Of a stretch of 64,000 nt of DNA, positions 37,583 through 48,300 are shown in pieces (positions within the stretch are counted from its first letter, which is position 1; each line of letters starts with the position of its first letter). The notes under the pieces were generated by a model. That model was not told where the DNA came from and made no database searches. It was given only the letters and a program-made list of their open reading frames with translations. The DNA lies in the NCBI RefSeq assembly GCF_003590095.1, contig NC_039493.1, positions 2,356,001 through 2,420,000 on the forward strand. Reading direction: 5' to 3'. The position numbers and the translations under genes were made by a program. The stretch comes from Trichoplusia ni (lineage: Eukaryota > Arthropoda > Insecta > Lepidoptera > Noctuidae).

Positions 37583-40500
37583 ATGAGTTATAATTCGGGC
37601 GGAAGTGGTAGTAAGGGGTTTGGGTTCGCTGGTTTCACGATGCCGAAGCGCAATCCGTCGAACGTGTCGCTTCACGCGGTGCCTCCGCCGACGACGCCGA
37701 TGCATGCCGTGCCGCCGCCGACGACGGGGCTGTCGAAGCAGGGCTACTCCACCATGAGCTCCATCACACAAAACGCCGTCACCGGGAACTGGGGCTCGCT
37801 GGGCAAGAAACGATCCAAGACAGAGGATGAGTGAGTACAGCTCATTAGATAATAATATGCCTATGGATATATAGATAGTTAATTGGTTTCTATGTGTCTC
37901 CTAGTTTATAAAAACTATAATTGATTAGTCCAATAGGTTATGTATTGGATTTATTGCTTTATTCTAACTTAAATTTTCCAACTAGGACACTGACATAGCA
38001 TTCTCAATCAATTTTAGATATTTTGATGAAGATGATGAGCCGCCTACACCAGCCCTGGCCTATATCCCAGCTCCTGGAAGCCCAACATATGAAGCTGCGT
38101 CTAGCTCCAAGGTAAAACTTATGGCATACTTAATATTGTTATGTGCAAATCAATTTAATCTGTAACTAAAATGAGTATTCTTTTTTCTGAATATATTATA
38201 CTGACCACAACCTCGTACAGAAAGAACATTATTTTATTTAATATAAGAAGTCATATGTATGATACAAATTCCTTTCTAATTGGTCCAGGCAGGTCTTGTA
38301 TAGAAGAGTTCTGTTATTTACACACATACATTAATGTTAAATAAATGGTCATTTATTATTGTAATTATTTAAATTATTATTTTTACTAAGTTCCCACCAT
38401 CACTTCCAACCATTTCTTGGATTGTCTTTCTGTTGGAAGAGATTTCCTATTAAATATCCCTTGCATATCTTATGTTTTATAAACTATATATTAGCTATGT
38501 AATAAATAAATAGATTGGAAATAAAGTATTTGGCTTTACTACATACTGATCTGATACATCAACATGTAATGATTTAATGTTTAACACTTAATCTCTCAGC
38601 TACACTAGCCTTATGATCTCAACAGCCTGAAGATGATGATGAAGAGGATCCCCTAGACGCGTACATGGCGGGCCTGGAGCAGCAGGCAGCAAAGGACCTG
38701 GTGGCCAGTAAGGAGAATGCGGCCAGCGGCAAGGGCGACAGCGGGAGAGGGACTCGAGGGGACATTGATGAGATGGATGATGAAGAGAGCTATTATAAGT
38801 AAGGCTACATGCAGTTATAAAAACATGAATAGAGCTAGTTGACTGACTTTGTCATCAATATTGTTTTTATCATAACTTTTGTGAGGGAGATTCATAATTA
38901 TTACGACTGCATGGTTAGCCGAGTGTCGCCACGCCAAACCCACTGTGCGCGATGTTTCGCGGTTTCGATCCCCGCGTAACACAAGAATTTGAGTGATTAA
39001 CTCCTGGTTTTCCTGAGTCTAAGTGTCTTGTGAAAGTGAATTGAATGTTTGTGAAACCCCCGCGACACAAGGATTAAATTAAATTACATGCTGCGGGAGT
39101 CGTTTTATTTGGATTGCCACATTAGTTTCAGACCCAACAGAAGATCTTTTTCTAATAATAAGTAATGTTTTGCAGATATATGGAAGAAAATCCTCTAAAT
39201 AACGGCGACGATGGCTCTGATGTGGAAATAGAATACGACGAGGATGGCAACCCCATTCCGCCACCAAAGAAGAAGTTTATTGACCCACTACCGCCTATAG
39301 ATCACTCGGAGATCACGTACGAGCCCTTTGAGAAGAACTTCTACACGCCACATGAAGATATAGAGAACCTCACTCCACAGCAGGTTGAGGAGCTAAAGAA
39401 GAATTTAGGTGTAAAGGTGGGTAGTCATTTTGTTCAGTGTTCAGTTGTTTCGAGAGTTTTCGTAAATGAAAACTTTTGTTGCAGGAGTAGTACTTCCTAA
39501 AAGTTCTCACTTACAGTTCTCTTCAATACTTTTTGGAGTACAAATTCAGACTATGGAGTTTTCATATCAAACTTGAAGGAAACAATCCAAAACCTGAACT
39601 CTGTTTTATATTTTTTTATCACACTGTACATAATCTTACGAATTTATGGCATAGTACTACAAAATTACTAACAGCAGCAGCATCAAAGACCCACGACCCT
39701 TGTGACTGTGTGCCAATATAATAAAATTAAAAATACTTGTACATGTCAGATCTCGGGCCCGGACCCGCCGCGGCCGGTGAGCAGCTTCGCGCACCTGGGC
39801 TTTGACGAGCAGCTGATGCGCGCCATCCGCCGCTCCGAGTACACGCAGCCCACGCCCGTGCAGGCGGCCGGAGTGCCCGCCGCCCTGTCCGGCAGGGACC
39901 TCATAGGTATGCACTACAATACTGTTAAAATAAGTAGCTAAGGTCTTACCATGGGACGGAAACAGTTTAACAACAAAATTGATAGTAGAAGGCCAGCATA
40001 TACATACACAGCCATACCAGCCACATATTAAGTGGCTCAATACTTAATCAAAATACGGACAAATAGGCAGACAGAATTTATAAAGGTACCGTTTTTTGTC
40101 ATTCATCTACAGGACGGCATAAACATAATAACGACTAAATCTCCCATCACTGTATCACGCTGTGTTCTATATCCGTGTCCTCCTGGTCAGGTATCGCGCG
40201 CACGGGCTCGGGCAAGACGGCCGCGTTCCTGTGGCCGCTGCTGGTGCACATCATGGACCAGAAGGAGCTCGCGCCCGGAGACGGACCCATAGGCCTCATC
40301 CTAGCGCCCACCAGGGAGTTGGCGCAACAGGTATACACATGTTATTATGATGGGGATAGTTTCTCTGTCAGTTTGAAACAGAATACAAAGATGTCGGTCA
40401 ACAAAAAAAACTACACACTTACAACTAATTACTTGTCGTAAGTGCGTCAAGCGTCATTTTCAACAAACTTTAACGTAAATAATATGGTAATTTTTCGAGT

Positions 40501-43500
40501 ACAAGTCTTTTTGCAAAATGAGCATATGGTTTAGCCAATTAACTGCATAGACCTGCATAGACCTTTAAAACGAAAGATTTAAAGGTCTATGCAATAAACT
40601 GTCAACGTTAAACCTAAATCCATATCATTAAAGAATTCTCGACACATGTATAATGAAATATCGTCATTGCATAGATTTACATGGAAGCGAAACGTTTCGG
40701 CAAGGTGTACAACATCAGGTGCGTCTGCTGCTACGGTGGCGGCTCCAAGTGGGAGCAGGTCAAAGCTTTAGAAGGTATTACATCTATTATTCTAGAGATA
40801 GCTATCATAACATTGACACTAGTCTTGTTTTCAATTTATTTGTTATAGTAGATATGAACCCCATTGCTTTGTCATAAATGCTCTTTCAATCAAACTGCAA
40901 CTGTGCAACAACCAATTCATGCTATCCCAACCTAGCCTTTTCCCAACTATGTTGGGGTCGGCTTCTAGTCTAACACGTTACAGCTGAGTACCAGTGTTGT
41001 ACAGGGAGCGACTGCCTATCTGACCTCCACAACCCAGTAACCGTGGCAACACGATACCCCTTAGTAAGACTGGTTGTCAGACTTTCTAGCTTCTGACTAC
41101 TCATAACGACTGTCAAAGACAAAATAACAGCTGCGACCCACAATTTAACATTCCTCCCAAAACACAGAAGAACTTGTTATGACACACATGGTTAACCATC
41201 CACCGACCGACCGTATCAAGTATAGCTTAACCTGTAATTGATCAACTTGTTCAGTTGTAGTTTAGCCACGACCTTTTCGCTACGCTTACGCTATCTCCAA
41301 TAAAGAGAAAATATTTTTTTTTGTATATTATATTTCTATCTTCGATTTGTCTCGTAGGTGGTGGTGCTGAGATCATAGTGGGTACTCCAGGGCGTGTGAT
41401 AGACCTGGTCAAGTGCAAGGCCACCAATCTCAACCGCGTCACATACTTGGTGCTGGACGAGGCTGACAGGATGTTTGACATGGGTTTCGGTGAGTATTGG
41501 ACACCAATAGCGTACACAGAGTTTTTAAAAAGGGCAGGGTGAAAAAAAACAGAAATTTAGACACACAGTGCTTGATCAACGTTCACAGTTTACAATCCAA
41601 TTTATTACTCTGATGTAAACTTAAATAAAGTAAGTTAAAAACCTTCGATCCACTACCTAACAATGGTACACCCTCATTTAATACTGCTACCTGCTCTACT
41701 GGTACCACCTTCATATACTTTCATGGTACTTACATGCATCTACATGCAACTATAAATATTTATATATTATTAGGTATTTATATCTCAAGAAAACTACTTA
41801 CCATCAAATACCAAGTACTTACCATCCAACCTCAAGTACTTACCATCCAATACCATGTACATTCCATCCAATACCAAGTACTTACCATCCAATACCAAGT
41901 ACTTACCATCCAACCCCAAGTACTTACCATCCAACCCCAAGTACTTACCATCCAACCCCAAGTACTTACCATCCAATACCAAGTACTTACCATCCAACCC
42001 CAAGTACTTACCATCCAACCCCAAGTACTTACCATCCAACCCCAAGTACTTACCATCCAAACCCTAAGTACTTACCCTCCCAGCCCAAGTACTTATCAAT
42101 CCAATGTTGTAGTAGTGTGCATAATTTTGACTTTGTGTCACAGATATTTATACGAACACATACGTAGATATTGTTGCATGGCTACGAATCTGTCACCTGC
42201 ATAAATTATTATATAGACATCGAATTGAAGTGCCGCCTGGTGCCGCTCGTCGACAAAATATTTTTAATTTTAACTTTGTCTGCGACCGATGACTGGACCC
42301 TCAGACCGATCCTCGAGTGCTTGTCCTGAGTCTGGGTGTCTTTCTGCATGCGACTTAAATGATCGTGAAATTCACCGCTATACAAGGATTAAATTACTCA
42401 TTGCGGCTGCCGTTACTTAAAAAAATATGCTTTGAAATTTAAGGTTTTAACTAAAAACGCGGATTATTACTATATACGCGGGTCATAGGTGTCCCTGGCA
42501 TTCTAATGCTAGGGACGCGTTTGGCCCACATTTTGACATCTCGGGAAGTAATGAGCTGGCCGTATGTATCATAACCGGTGTTGCGTGTCTCCGCAGAGCC
42601 GCAGGTGCGGTCGCTGTGCAGCCACGTGCGGCCGGAGCGGCAGGCGCTGCTGTTCTCGGCGACGTTCCCGCGGCGCGTGGAGCGGCTCGCGCGCGACGCG
42701 CTGCACGACCCCGTGCGCGTGCAGCACGGCGCCGCCGGGGAGGCCAGCCAGCTCGTGGCGCAGCACGTCCGGTAACACACACACAGGCGCTGCTGCTCCC
42801 GGCGCGTGCAGCACGGCGCCGCCGGGGAGGCCAGCCAGCTCGTGGCGCAGCACGTCCGGTAACACACACACAGGCGCTGCTGCTCCCGGCGCGTGCAGCA
42901 CGGCGCCGCCGGGGAGGCCAGCCAGCTCGTGGCGCAGCACGTCCGGTGTCACACACACAGGCGCTGCTGCTCCCGGCGCGTGCAGCACGGCGCCGCCGGG
43001 GAGGCCAGCCAGCTCGTGGCGCAGCACGTCCGGTAACACACACACAGGCGCTGCTGCTCCCGGCGCGTGCAGCACGGCGCCGCCGGGGAGGCCAGCCAGC
43101 TCGTGGCGCAGCACGTCCGGTAACACACACACAGGCGCTGCTGCTCCCGGCGCGTGCAGCACGGCGCCGCCGGGGAGGCCAGCCAGCTCGTGGCGCAGCA
43201 CGTCCGGTAACACACACACAGGCGCTGCTGCTCCCGGCGCGTGCAGCACGGCGCCGCCGGGGAGGCCAGCCAGCTCGTGGCGCAGCACGTCCGGTAACAC
43301 ACACACAGGCGCTGCTGCTCCCGGCGCGTGCAGCACGGCGCCGCCGGGGAGGCCAGCCAGCTCGTGGCGCAGCACGTCCGGTAACACACACACAGGCGCT
43401 GCTGCTCCCGGCGCGTGCAGCACGGCGCCGCCGGGGAGGCCAGCCAGCTCGTGGCGCAGCACGTCCGGTAACACACACACAGGCGCTGCTGCTCCCGGCG

Positions 43501-46500
43501 CGTGCAGCACGGCGCCGCCGGGGAGGCCAGCCAGCTCGTGGCGCAGCACGTCCGGTAACACACACACAGGCGCTGCTGCTCCCGGCGCGTGCAGCACGGC
43601 GCCGCCGGGGAGGCCAGCCAGCTCGTGGCGCAGCACGTCCGGTAACACACACACAGGCGCTGCTGCTCCCGGCGCGTGCAGCACGGCGCCGCCGGGGAGG
43701 CCAGCCAGCTCGTGGCGCAGCACGTCCGGTAACACACACACAGGCGCTGCTGCTCCCGGCGCGTGCAGCACGGCGCCGCCGGGGAGGCCAGCCAGCTCGT
43801 GGCGCAGCACGTCCGGTAACACACACACAGGCGCTGCTGCTCCCGGCGCGTGCAGCACGGCGCCGCCGGGGAGGCCAGCCAGCTCGTGGCGCAGCACGTC
43901 CGGTAACACACACACAGGCGCTGCTGCTCCCGGCGCGTGCAGCACGGCGCCGCCGGGGAGGCCAGCCAGCTCGTGGCGCAGCACGTCCGGTGTCACACAC
44001 ACAGGCGCTGCTGCTCCCAGGCTACTAAGTAGTACTTTTCGGAAATCAAAGTCAACAATGCACAGCTCCCTGATTCACCCACCCTTCACCGTTTCCTACG
44101 TATGTATGTACTACGTCTCTTTTAGCGCTCTAGCTCTGAAAGAGAACTTCGCAAGACCGGCGCAACAGACAAGCAAGAAGAAACGGCGCTACAAACTCCA
44201 CAGCATAGCACATTGCCTTTCCATTGACAACAAGATAAAAAATTATTAATTTATTTTTTCCAACTAAACAACCTTTGCACAACAACACAAAGCATGCATA
44301 CAGCTAGGAAGACCACAGCCAACAAAACGACCAATAAATGTCGATAATCTCGATTCTTTCTGTACCATAACTACGTTTCATTAACTGTTTAAGACCTTCT
44401 TAAAAAGAAAAACCAGTTTTTTTTTACTTACGCATATACATAAGATCTAGTTTCACATATTGACTGAATTCCACAGAATATTCAACAAACCCGAGGACAA
44501 ATGGCCGTGGTTACTGCGTCACCTGGTCGAGTTCCTCTCAGCAGGCAGTGTGTTGATTTTCGTCACTAAAAAGGTGTGTATGTGTTTATAAATCTCTATT
44601 CTAATCTCAAAGTTCAATGTTACTTGTACGTATAATGTGTCTTAAAGTAGAGTTATGATATATTGCGTACTTATATCATTAAAAACCCCGGAACAAATAA
44701 TGTTATTTGCGTATTATAGGGTATTTGACAACATCTAATAAAGTAAAGCTGTTACGTCCGTCACACAGATTTTCAAAATACTTTTAAGTGACGTCACAAG
44801 ATACTTTAAATCACTGCGTCCCCTTCATTTTTTGATTACAAGGTAAAAGAGAAATAAAATTATCTGCCTGACGGACTAAACGGTTTTTTTTTGTCAAACA
44901 GCCTATTATACAGTTATCTTCCGAATGTCTATGGCAACAAGCGTTTTCGATACTCGGTCTTTTTTCTACCTGTTTCTGTCCCACTTCAAAATTGAAGTCG
45001 TATTGATAAACAAAATAACCTCACTAGTTGTAATGTTACTCCATCAGCTAGAAGCAGAGCAGACGGCAGCTAACCTGGGCGTGCAGCAGTACGATGCGTT
45101 ACTACTGCACGGTGACATGGAGCAGGCCGACAGGAATAAGGTCATCACAGCGTTCAAACGGAACGAGAATAATATACTAGTCGCCACTGATGTTGCAGGT
45201 ACGCTAGCCTTTCTGATTGTCTATTATAAAAAAACAAACTTGAATTGGTCCAAAACTATAAACTTACTTAAGGTCCCTAGTCTATTATGACGATGCATTA
45301 TCCATAATTGTTGTGTAGGCTAAAAACGTCATTATTAGTTAGAAAAGTTGATTATCATCTTGATTTCGTGACTCATGGTTAGGTACCGTACAACAGCTTA
45401 TTTATTTTAAATTTGGTTTATATAAGGTAATGTGCTAAACTTCACGCTGATCATTATGCAATTTCTTAAACTACAGTTACGATCTAAAGATGTCATTAGT
45501 CTGTGTAACTCTTCCTTGAAAATAAATAAATAAATATTTTCTTGTAAGTAGATTCTTTAAAACTGTCAGTGGACTAAACATGACTTTTACGCGTGTCACT
45601 TTCCGCCAGCCCGTGGTCTGGACATCCCGCACATCCGCACGGTGGTGAACTACACGGTGGCGCGCGACATCGACACGCACACGCACCGCGTGGGCCGCAC
45701 GGGCCGCGCCGGCGTCCGCGGCGACGCCTACACGCTGCTCGACCGCGCGCGCGACAAGGACTTCGCCGGGCATCTGCTCAGGAACCTCGAGGGGGTGCAG
45801 CAGGTCACAAACATTTATTAATTGCACAAAATGTGGCCATTTGTATAAGAAAAGATCTTGAATTTTCAACACAGGTTTTTATATGAAATCATCGTTTTAC
45901 ACGTGTATTTGATTGAAGTCCTCCGTAACGGTCCTCCGACCGATTCTCCCGATTTTTTGTGTGTATTGGTTAGGTTAGGTTAGGTTAGACATCTATTTTA
46001 CATACCTCTAAATGTTAAGGGTGGAGCAACCAAATTTTCAACCCTCTACGATTACCCCCTATTTTTTATATGGCAAAGCAAAGTTTTCTAGATTTGCTAG
46101 TCAGTGTATATGTAACTGTCTTTTGGATTCATCTATTACGTTTGTTGTTTATTCCACTTTCTATTTCCTTTACGCAGGAAGTGCCTGAAGAGCTCATGCA
46201 CTTGGCGATGCAGTCGGCTTGGTTCCGAAAGTCTCGCTTCAAGAAGGGCAAGGGGAAAAACTTGAATGTCGGAGGCTGTGGTCTAGGGTAAGAATGAATA
46301 AAAACATATTTATACATACAAATTATCTAAGACATCCAGCGTTCGCAAAAATATGATGATGATTTATCCCACTTGCAGAATTAATTATTTCATTTCACAT
46401 GATTGGGACTTGTTGACTAATGTTGTATATTTATGTGATGAAGACGATGATGATGATGATGATGATGTCCTCCTAGAAGTTTCCGTCGACGGCGACACCC

Positions 46501-47211
46501 TGGCATACACTGGCTGCCTGGTTTCGATCATGTGCACGTGCCTATATGAATTGCGAAACCAAACACGCGGTCACAAGTAGCGCAGTAGAGTATATGTAGT
46601 GAATACTTGTTGTGCATACAGGTACAAGGAGCGGCCCGGGCTGCCGGCCCCGCAGGAGGAGGTCCCCGGCCTGGCCGTGGGCGAGCGCGCGCCCGGCCCC
46701 GCTACTGACAGACTGGCCTCGCTGAAGGCCGCTTTCCGCTCACAATATAACCAGGTATAAATAAACATTTTTTCGCTTGGCTGTGATGCCAACATAAGCT
46801 GACTTTTATATCTTGACGGCTTGGGAATACTATATTATGAAGCAGTATGCTTCAGAAACTTATGAACCTCCTGGAGTGTCTTACGATCTGTACAAGGTCA
46901 CTAAAAGTGCTGTCATTGGGGGTCTAGGAAACTATGTTTTGAGTATATTTTTATAGGCTTATTTGTAGTTTTGAGACTGTTTATGTACAATGCAGTTTAA
47001 ACTTTTTCTTACTCTTATTTTTCTCCCCCAGTTCACGGCATCCACAGACCACTCATGGGAACAGACGCGGCCCGCCATCCAACCCGGAGTCAACGCGCCC
47101 GCAGCACTCGCAGAAGACCGCGAGGACCGGGACGAGAGGCAAGCCCGGGAGGAGAGAGAGGAGAGGGCGGAGAGAGTGCGAAAGAGTGGCAAGAGAAGTC
47201 GCTGGGAGTAA
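37583..47211 (+). CDS. DDX42: DEAD-box RNA helicase DDX42
   Basis: Fifteen exons join in frame to 774 residues: 37583-37830, 38018-38111, 38626-38798, 39176-39416, 39750-39906, 40191-40330, 40675-40774, 41358-41489, 42597-42771, 44477-44573, 45048-45198, 45610-45803, 46178-46287, 46622-46754 and 47032-47211. Family knowledge: DDX42 binds the U2 snRNP protein SF3B1 and acts in early spliceosome assembly. The N-terminus has the family's acidic block with PPTPALAYIPAPGSP. The helicase core shows the Q motif (Gln290), Walker A ARTGSGKT (307-314), PTRELAQQ (344-351), TPGR (394-397), DEAD (418-421), SAT (449-451), ARGLDIP (570-576) and HRVGRTGR (595-602). The C-terminus is acidic and basic by turns and ends KRSRWE. 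It is shorter than human DDX42 (938), lacking the long glycine-rich tail. The exon 9 donor lies in a 15-copy tandem repeat. Confidence 0.95.
38915..39110 (+). repeat. tRNA-derived SINE, family D, copy 2 (DDX42 intron 3)
   Basis: Box-A-like TGGTTAGCCGAGTGTCG and box-B-like GGTTTCGATCCCCGCG about 50 bp apart give the tRNA head. The body follows with CCTGAGTCTAAGTGTCTTGT and CGCGACACAAGGATTAAATT. This is the fullest copy of the family in the window and the reference for the others. Confidence 0.7.
40555..40592. repeat. Perfect 15-bp inverted repeat in DDX42 intron 6
   Basis: Arms GCATAGACCTTTAAA and TTTAAAGGTCTATGC are perfect reverse complements with an 8-bp loop. The left arm is preceded by a second copy of CTGCATAGAC, a local duplication. 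In RNA it would make a stable hairpin. Confidence 0.85.
40921..41215 (+). repeat. Common lepidopteran interspersed repeat in DDX42 intron 7
   Basis: Starts CCAACCTAGCCTTTTCCCAA and contains GAGCGACTGCCTATCTGACC and CTTCTGACTACTCATAACGA. This order is familiar from a repeat found many times in moth genomes. Its class is not settled here and it has no coding capacity. Confidence 0.6.
41794..42103. repeat. 21-bp tandem repeat, about 15 copies, DDX42 intron 8
   Basis: The unit CAAGTACTTACCATCCAACCC repeats every 21 bp. Central copies are nearly identical, varying between CCC and TAC at one place; edge copies are decayed and one carries an extra base. Two reading frames on each strand stay open because 21 is a multiple of three, which makes false frames of 70-156 residues. 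On the minus strand each intact unit reads ATGGTAAGTACTT, a close match to the 5' splice-site consensus. Confidence 0.95.
42295..42415 (+). repeat. SINE body, family D, copy 3 (DDX42 intron 8)
   Basis: Contains CCTGAGTCTGGGTGTCTTTC and ACAAGGATTAAATTACTC, matching the body of the copy at 38915-39110. The tRNA-like head is mostly lost. Confidence 0.6.
42715..44018 (+). repeat. 87-bp tandem repeat, 15 copies, spanning the DDX42 exon 9 splice donor
   Basis: The unit is 57 bp of exon end plus 30 bp of intron start. The marker CACGTCCGG recurs exactly every 87 bp from 42764 to 43982, giving 15 copies. Each copy carries the donor CCG/GTAACA, except copies 3 and 15, where GTAAC is replaced by GTGTC. 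Otherwise the copies look identical, so the expansion is recent or is kept uniform. Each unit also contains a pyrimidine-containing stretch followed by GTGCAG that could act as a weak acceptor 47 bp before the donor. The array is GC-rich, and because 87 is a multiple of three several frames stay open on both strands for up to 1.6 kb. Confidence 0.97.
45968..45988 (+). repeat. Interstitial telomere-type repeat (TTAGG)n
   Basis: Four GGTTA units in a row plus one partial, the canonical insect telomere repeat, lie inside DDX42 intron 12. The run is short enough to be chance or repair-derived. Confidence 0.7.
46438..46468 (+). repeat. (GAT)n microsatellite in DDX42 intron 13
   Basis: About eight GAT units starting near GAAGACGATGATG. 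Simple sequence, possibly the relic of a retrotransposon tail like that near 23000. Confidence 0.8.
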
Positions 47212-47312
47212 GAGAGACAGAGGAACATACACAGACTTACCACACTCGTATCGTCAACGTGATTTGTTAACGCCTTTATGAATATAAGATAAGTTCTCTA
47301 TACTTGGCCAAA

Positions 47313-47318
47313 AATAAA
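47313..47318 (+). terminator. Candidate poly(A) signal of DDX42
   Basis: AATAAA about 100 bp past the DDX42 stop codon. Longer 3' ends are possible. Confidence 0.5.
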
Positions 47319-48220
47319 ACGAATTTACTTGACAGACAGAAATAACCAAATTGTTTTGAAAGAAATGAAGAAAAAATATTTGGGACAAACGGCATATAGA
47401 ATGGCATGGAGATATAATATGAATTCCTTAGTATTGTGACGTTAACGATACGAATAGTTTACGCTAGTAGCGTTTAGTGACCGTGCTAAAGCTACGTGCC
47501 TGCATGCTGGGCAACACTCGCAGTATGATACGTTAGATTGAGTCATTGTCACGTGTTTTGGAGAGAAGTTTCCAACTAAACAAAAAGTAAGAAAAAATAT
47601 GCAAAAAATAGTTTATAGGGTAATTTCACACCCAGAAGATGTGATTTAGTCCTATGGCATCAAATTAGTAGGCCCCACGAATATGTTTATCTGAAATTAT
47701 TAATATAGTATTCTAGAATTCTATATATCAACCTCTGTGATTTGTAAAAGCACCATAAACAAAGTACCTTTTCCCCAAAACATGACAAATGACAGTTGTT
47801 TTTTAAGAGTTAAAAATAAAGTAATATAAAAATCGTTTTAGCACTCCAATATATTTTAAATAATTACTATTTAATGGCTGAAATCATTTAAGACTAAATA
47901 TTATTATATAAATGTCGTTCCCGTATATTATTGATATAGATAATGTATTTTCTTACAGGATACCCATATGTAGCGATTGATAACGAATTAATTTCTTATA
48001 TAAGTATTATATGCATAGTTTATATAAATATAGAATATCATTATATGTTTAAAATGTATATCGGCACTTTGGACTGACAAAAATATTTATTTCGCAACAT
48101 TATTAAAATGGTCCCTTTGTAATGTATTTACGTGTCGCTCTAAAGATTATGCGTTAATTATTATTATAACTTTCGGATTCATGATTATTCAATTAATAAA
48201 GGTTTATTCATGCGTATTTA

Positions 48221-48300
48221 TAGCGTTAGCTCATGATTCAGGACTCCGGTTGGGTCGGAAACTAGAGTGATTGGTACGTGTGAGTAAACCGTTATTAAAT
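48221..48300 (+). repeat. Dispersed repeat fragment, family A, copy 3
   Basis: Carries TTAGCTCATGATTCAGGACT, GGTCGGAAACTAGAG and ACGTGTGAGTAAACCGTTAT, the same order as at 2231 and 9369. Confidence 0.65.

Noticed and set aside
37556..37771. Arginine- and histidine-rich frame antisense to DDX42 exon 1
   Set aside because: Shadow of the proline- and threonine-rich DDX42 N-terminus.
38915..39000. tRNA gene candidate
   Set aside because: Box A and box B are present but the anticodon arm and acceptor stem do not pair; it is the head of a SINE. The same holds for 11330-11395 and 58530-58600.
41734..42204. Open frames of 70-156 residues with heptapeptide repeats
   Set aside because: Artefact of the 21-bp intronic array; same logic of a unit divisible by three.
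41794..44018. CRISPR-like appearance of the two arrays
   Set aside because: Units are directly adjacent with no unique spacers, and the host is an animal genome. These are minisatellites.
42483..44249. Several long open frames (320-561 residues) on both strands
   Set aside because: They are produced by the 87-bp tandem repeat, whose unit is a multiple of three and whose GC-rich sequence has stops in only one or two frames. They do not continue into flanking exons and show no domain pattern.
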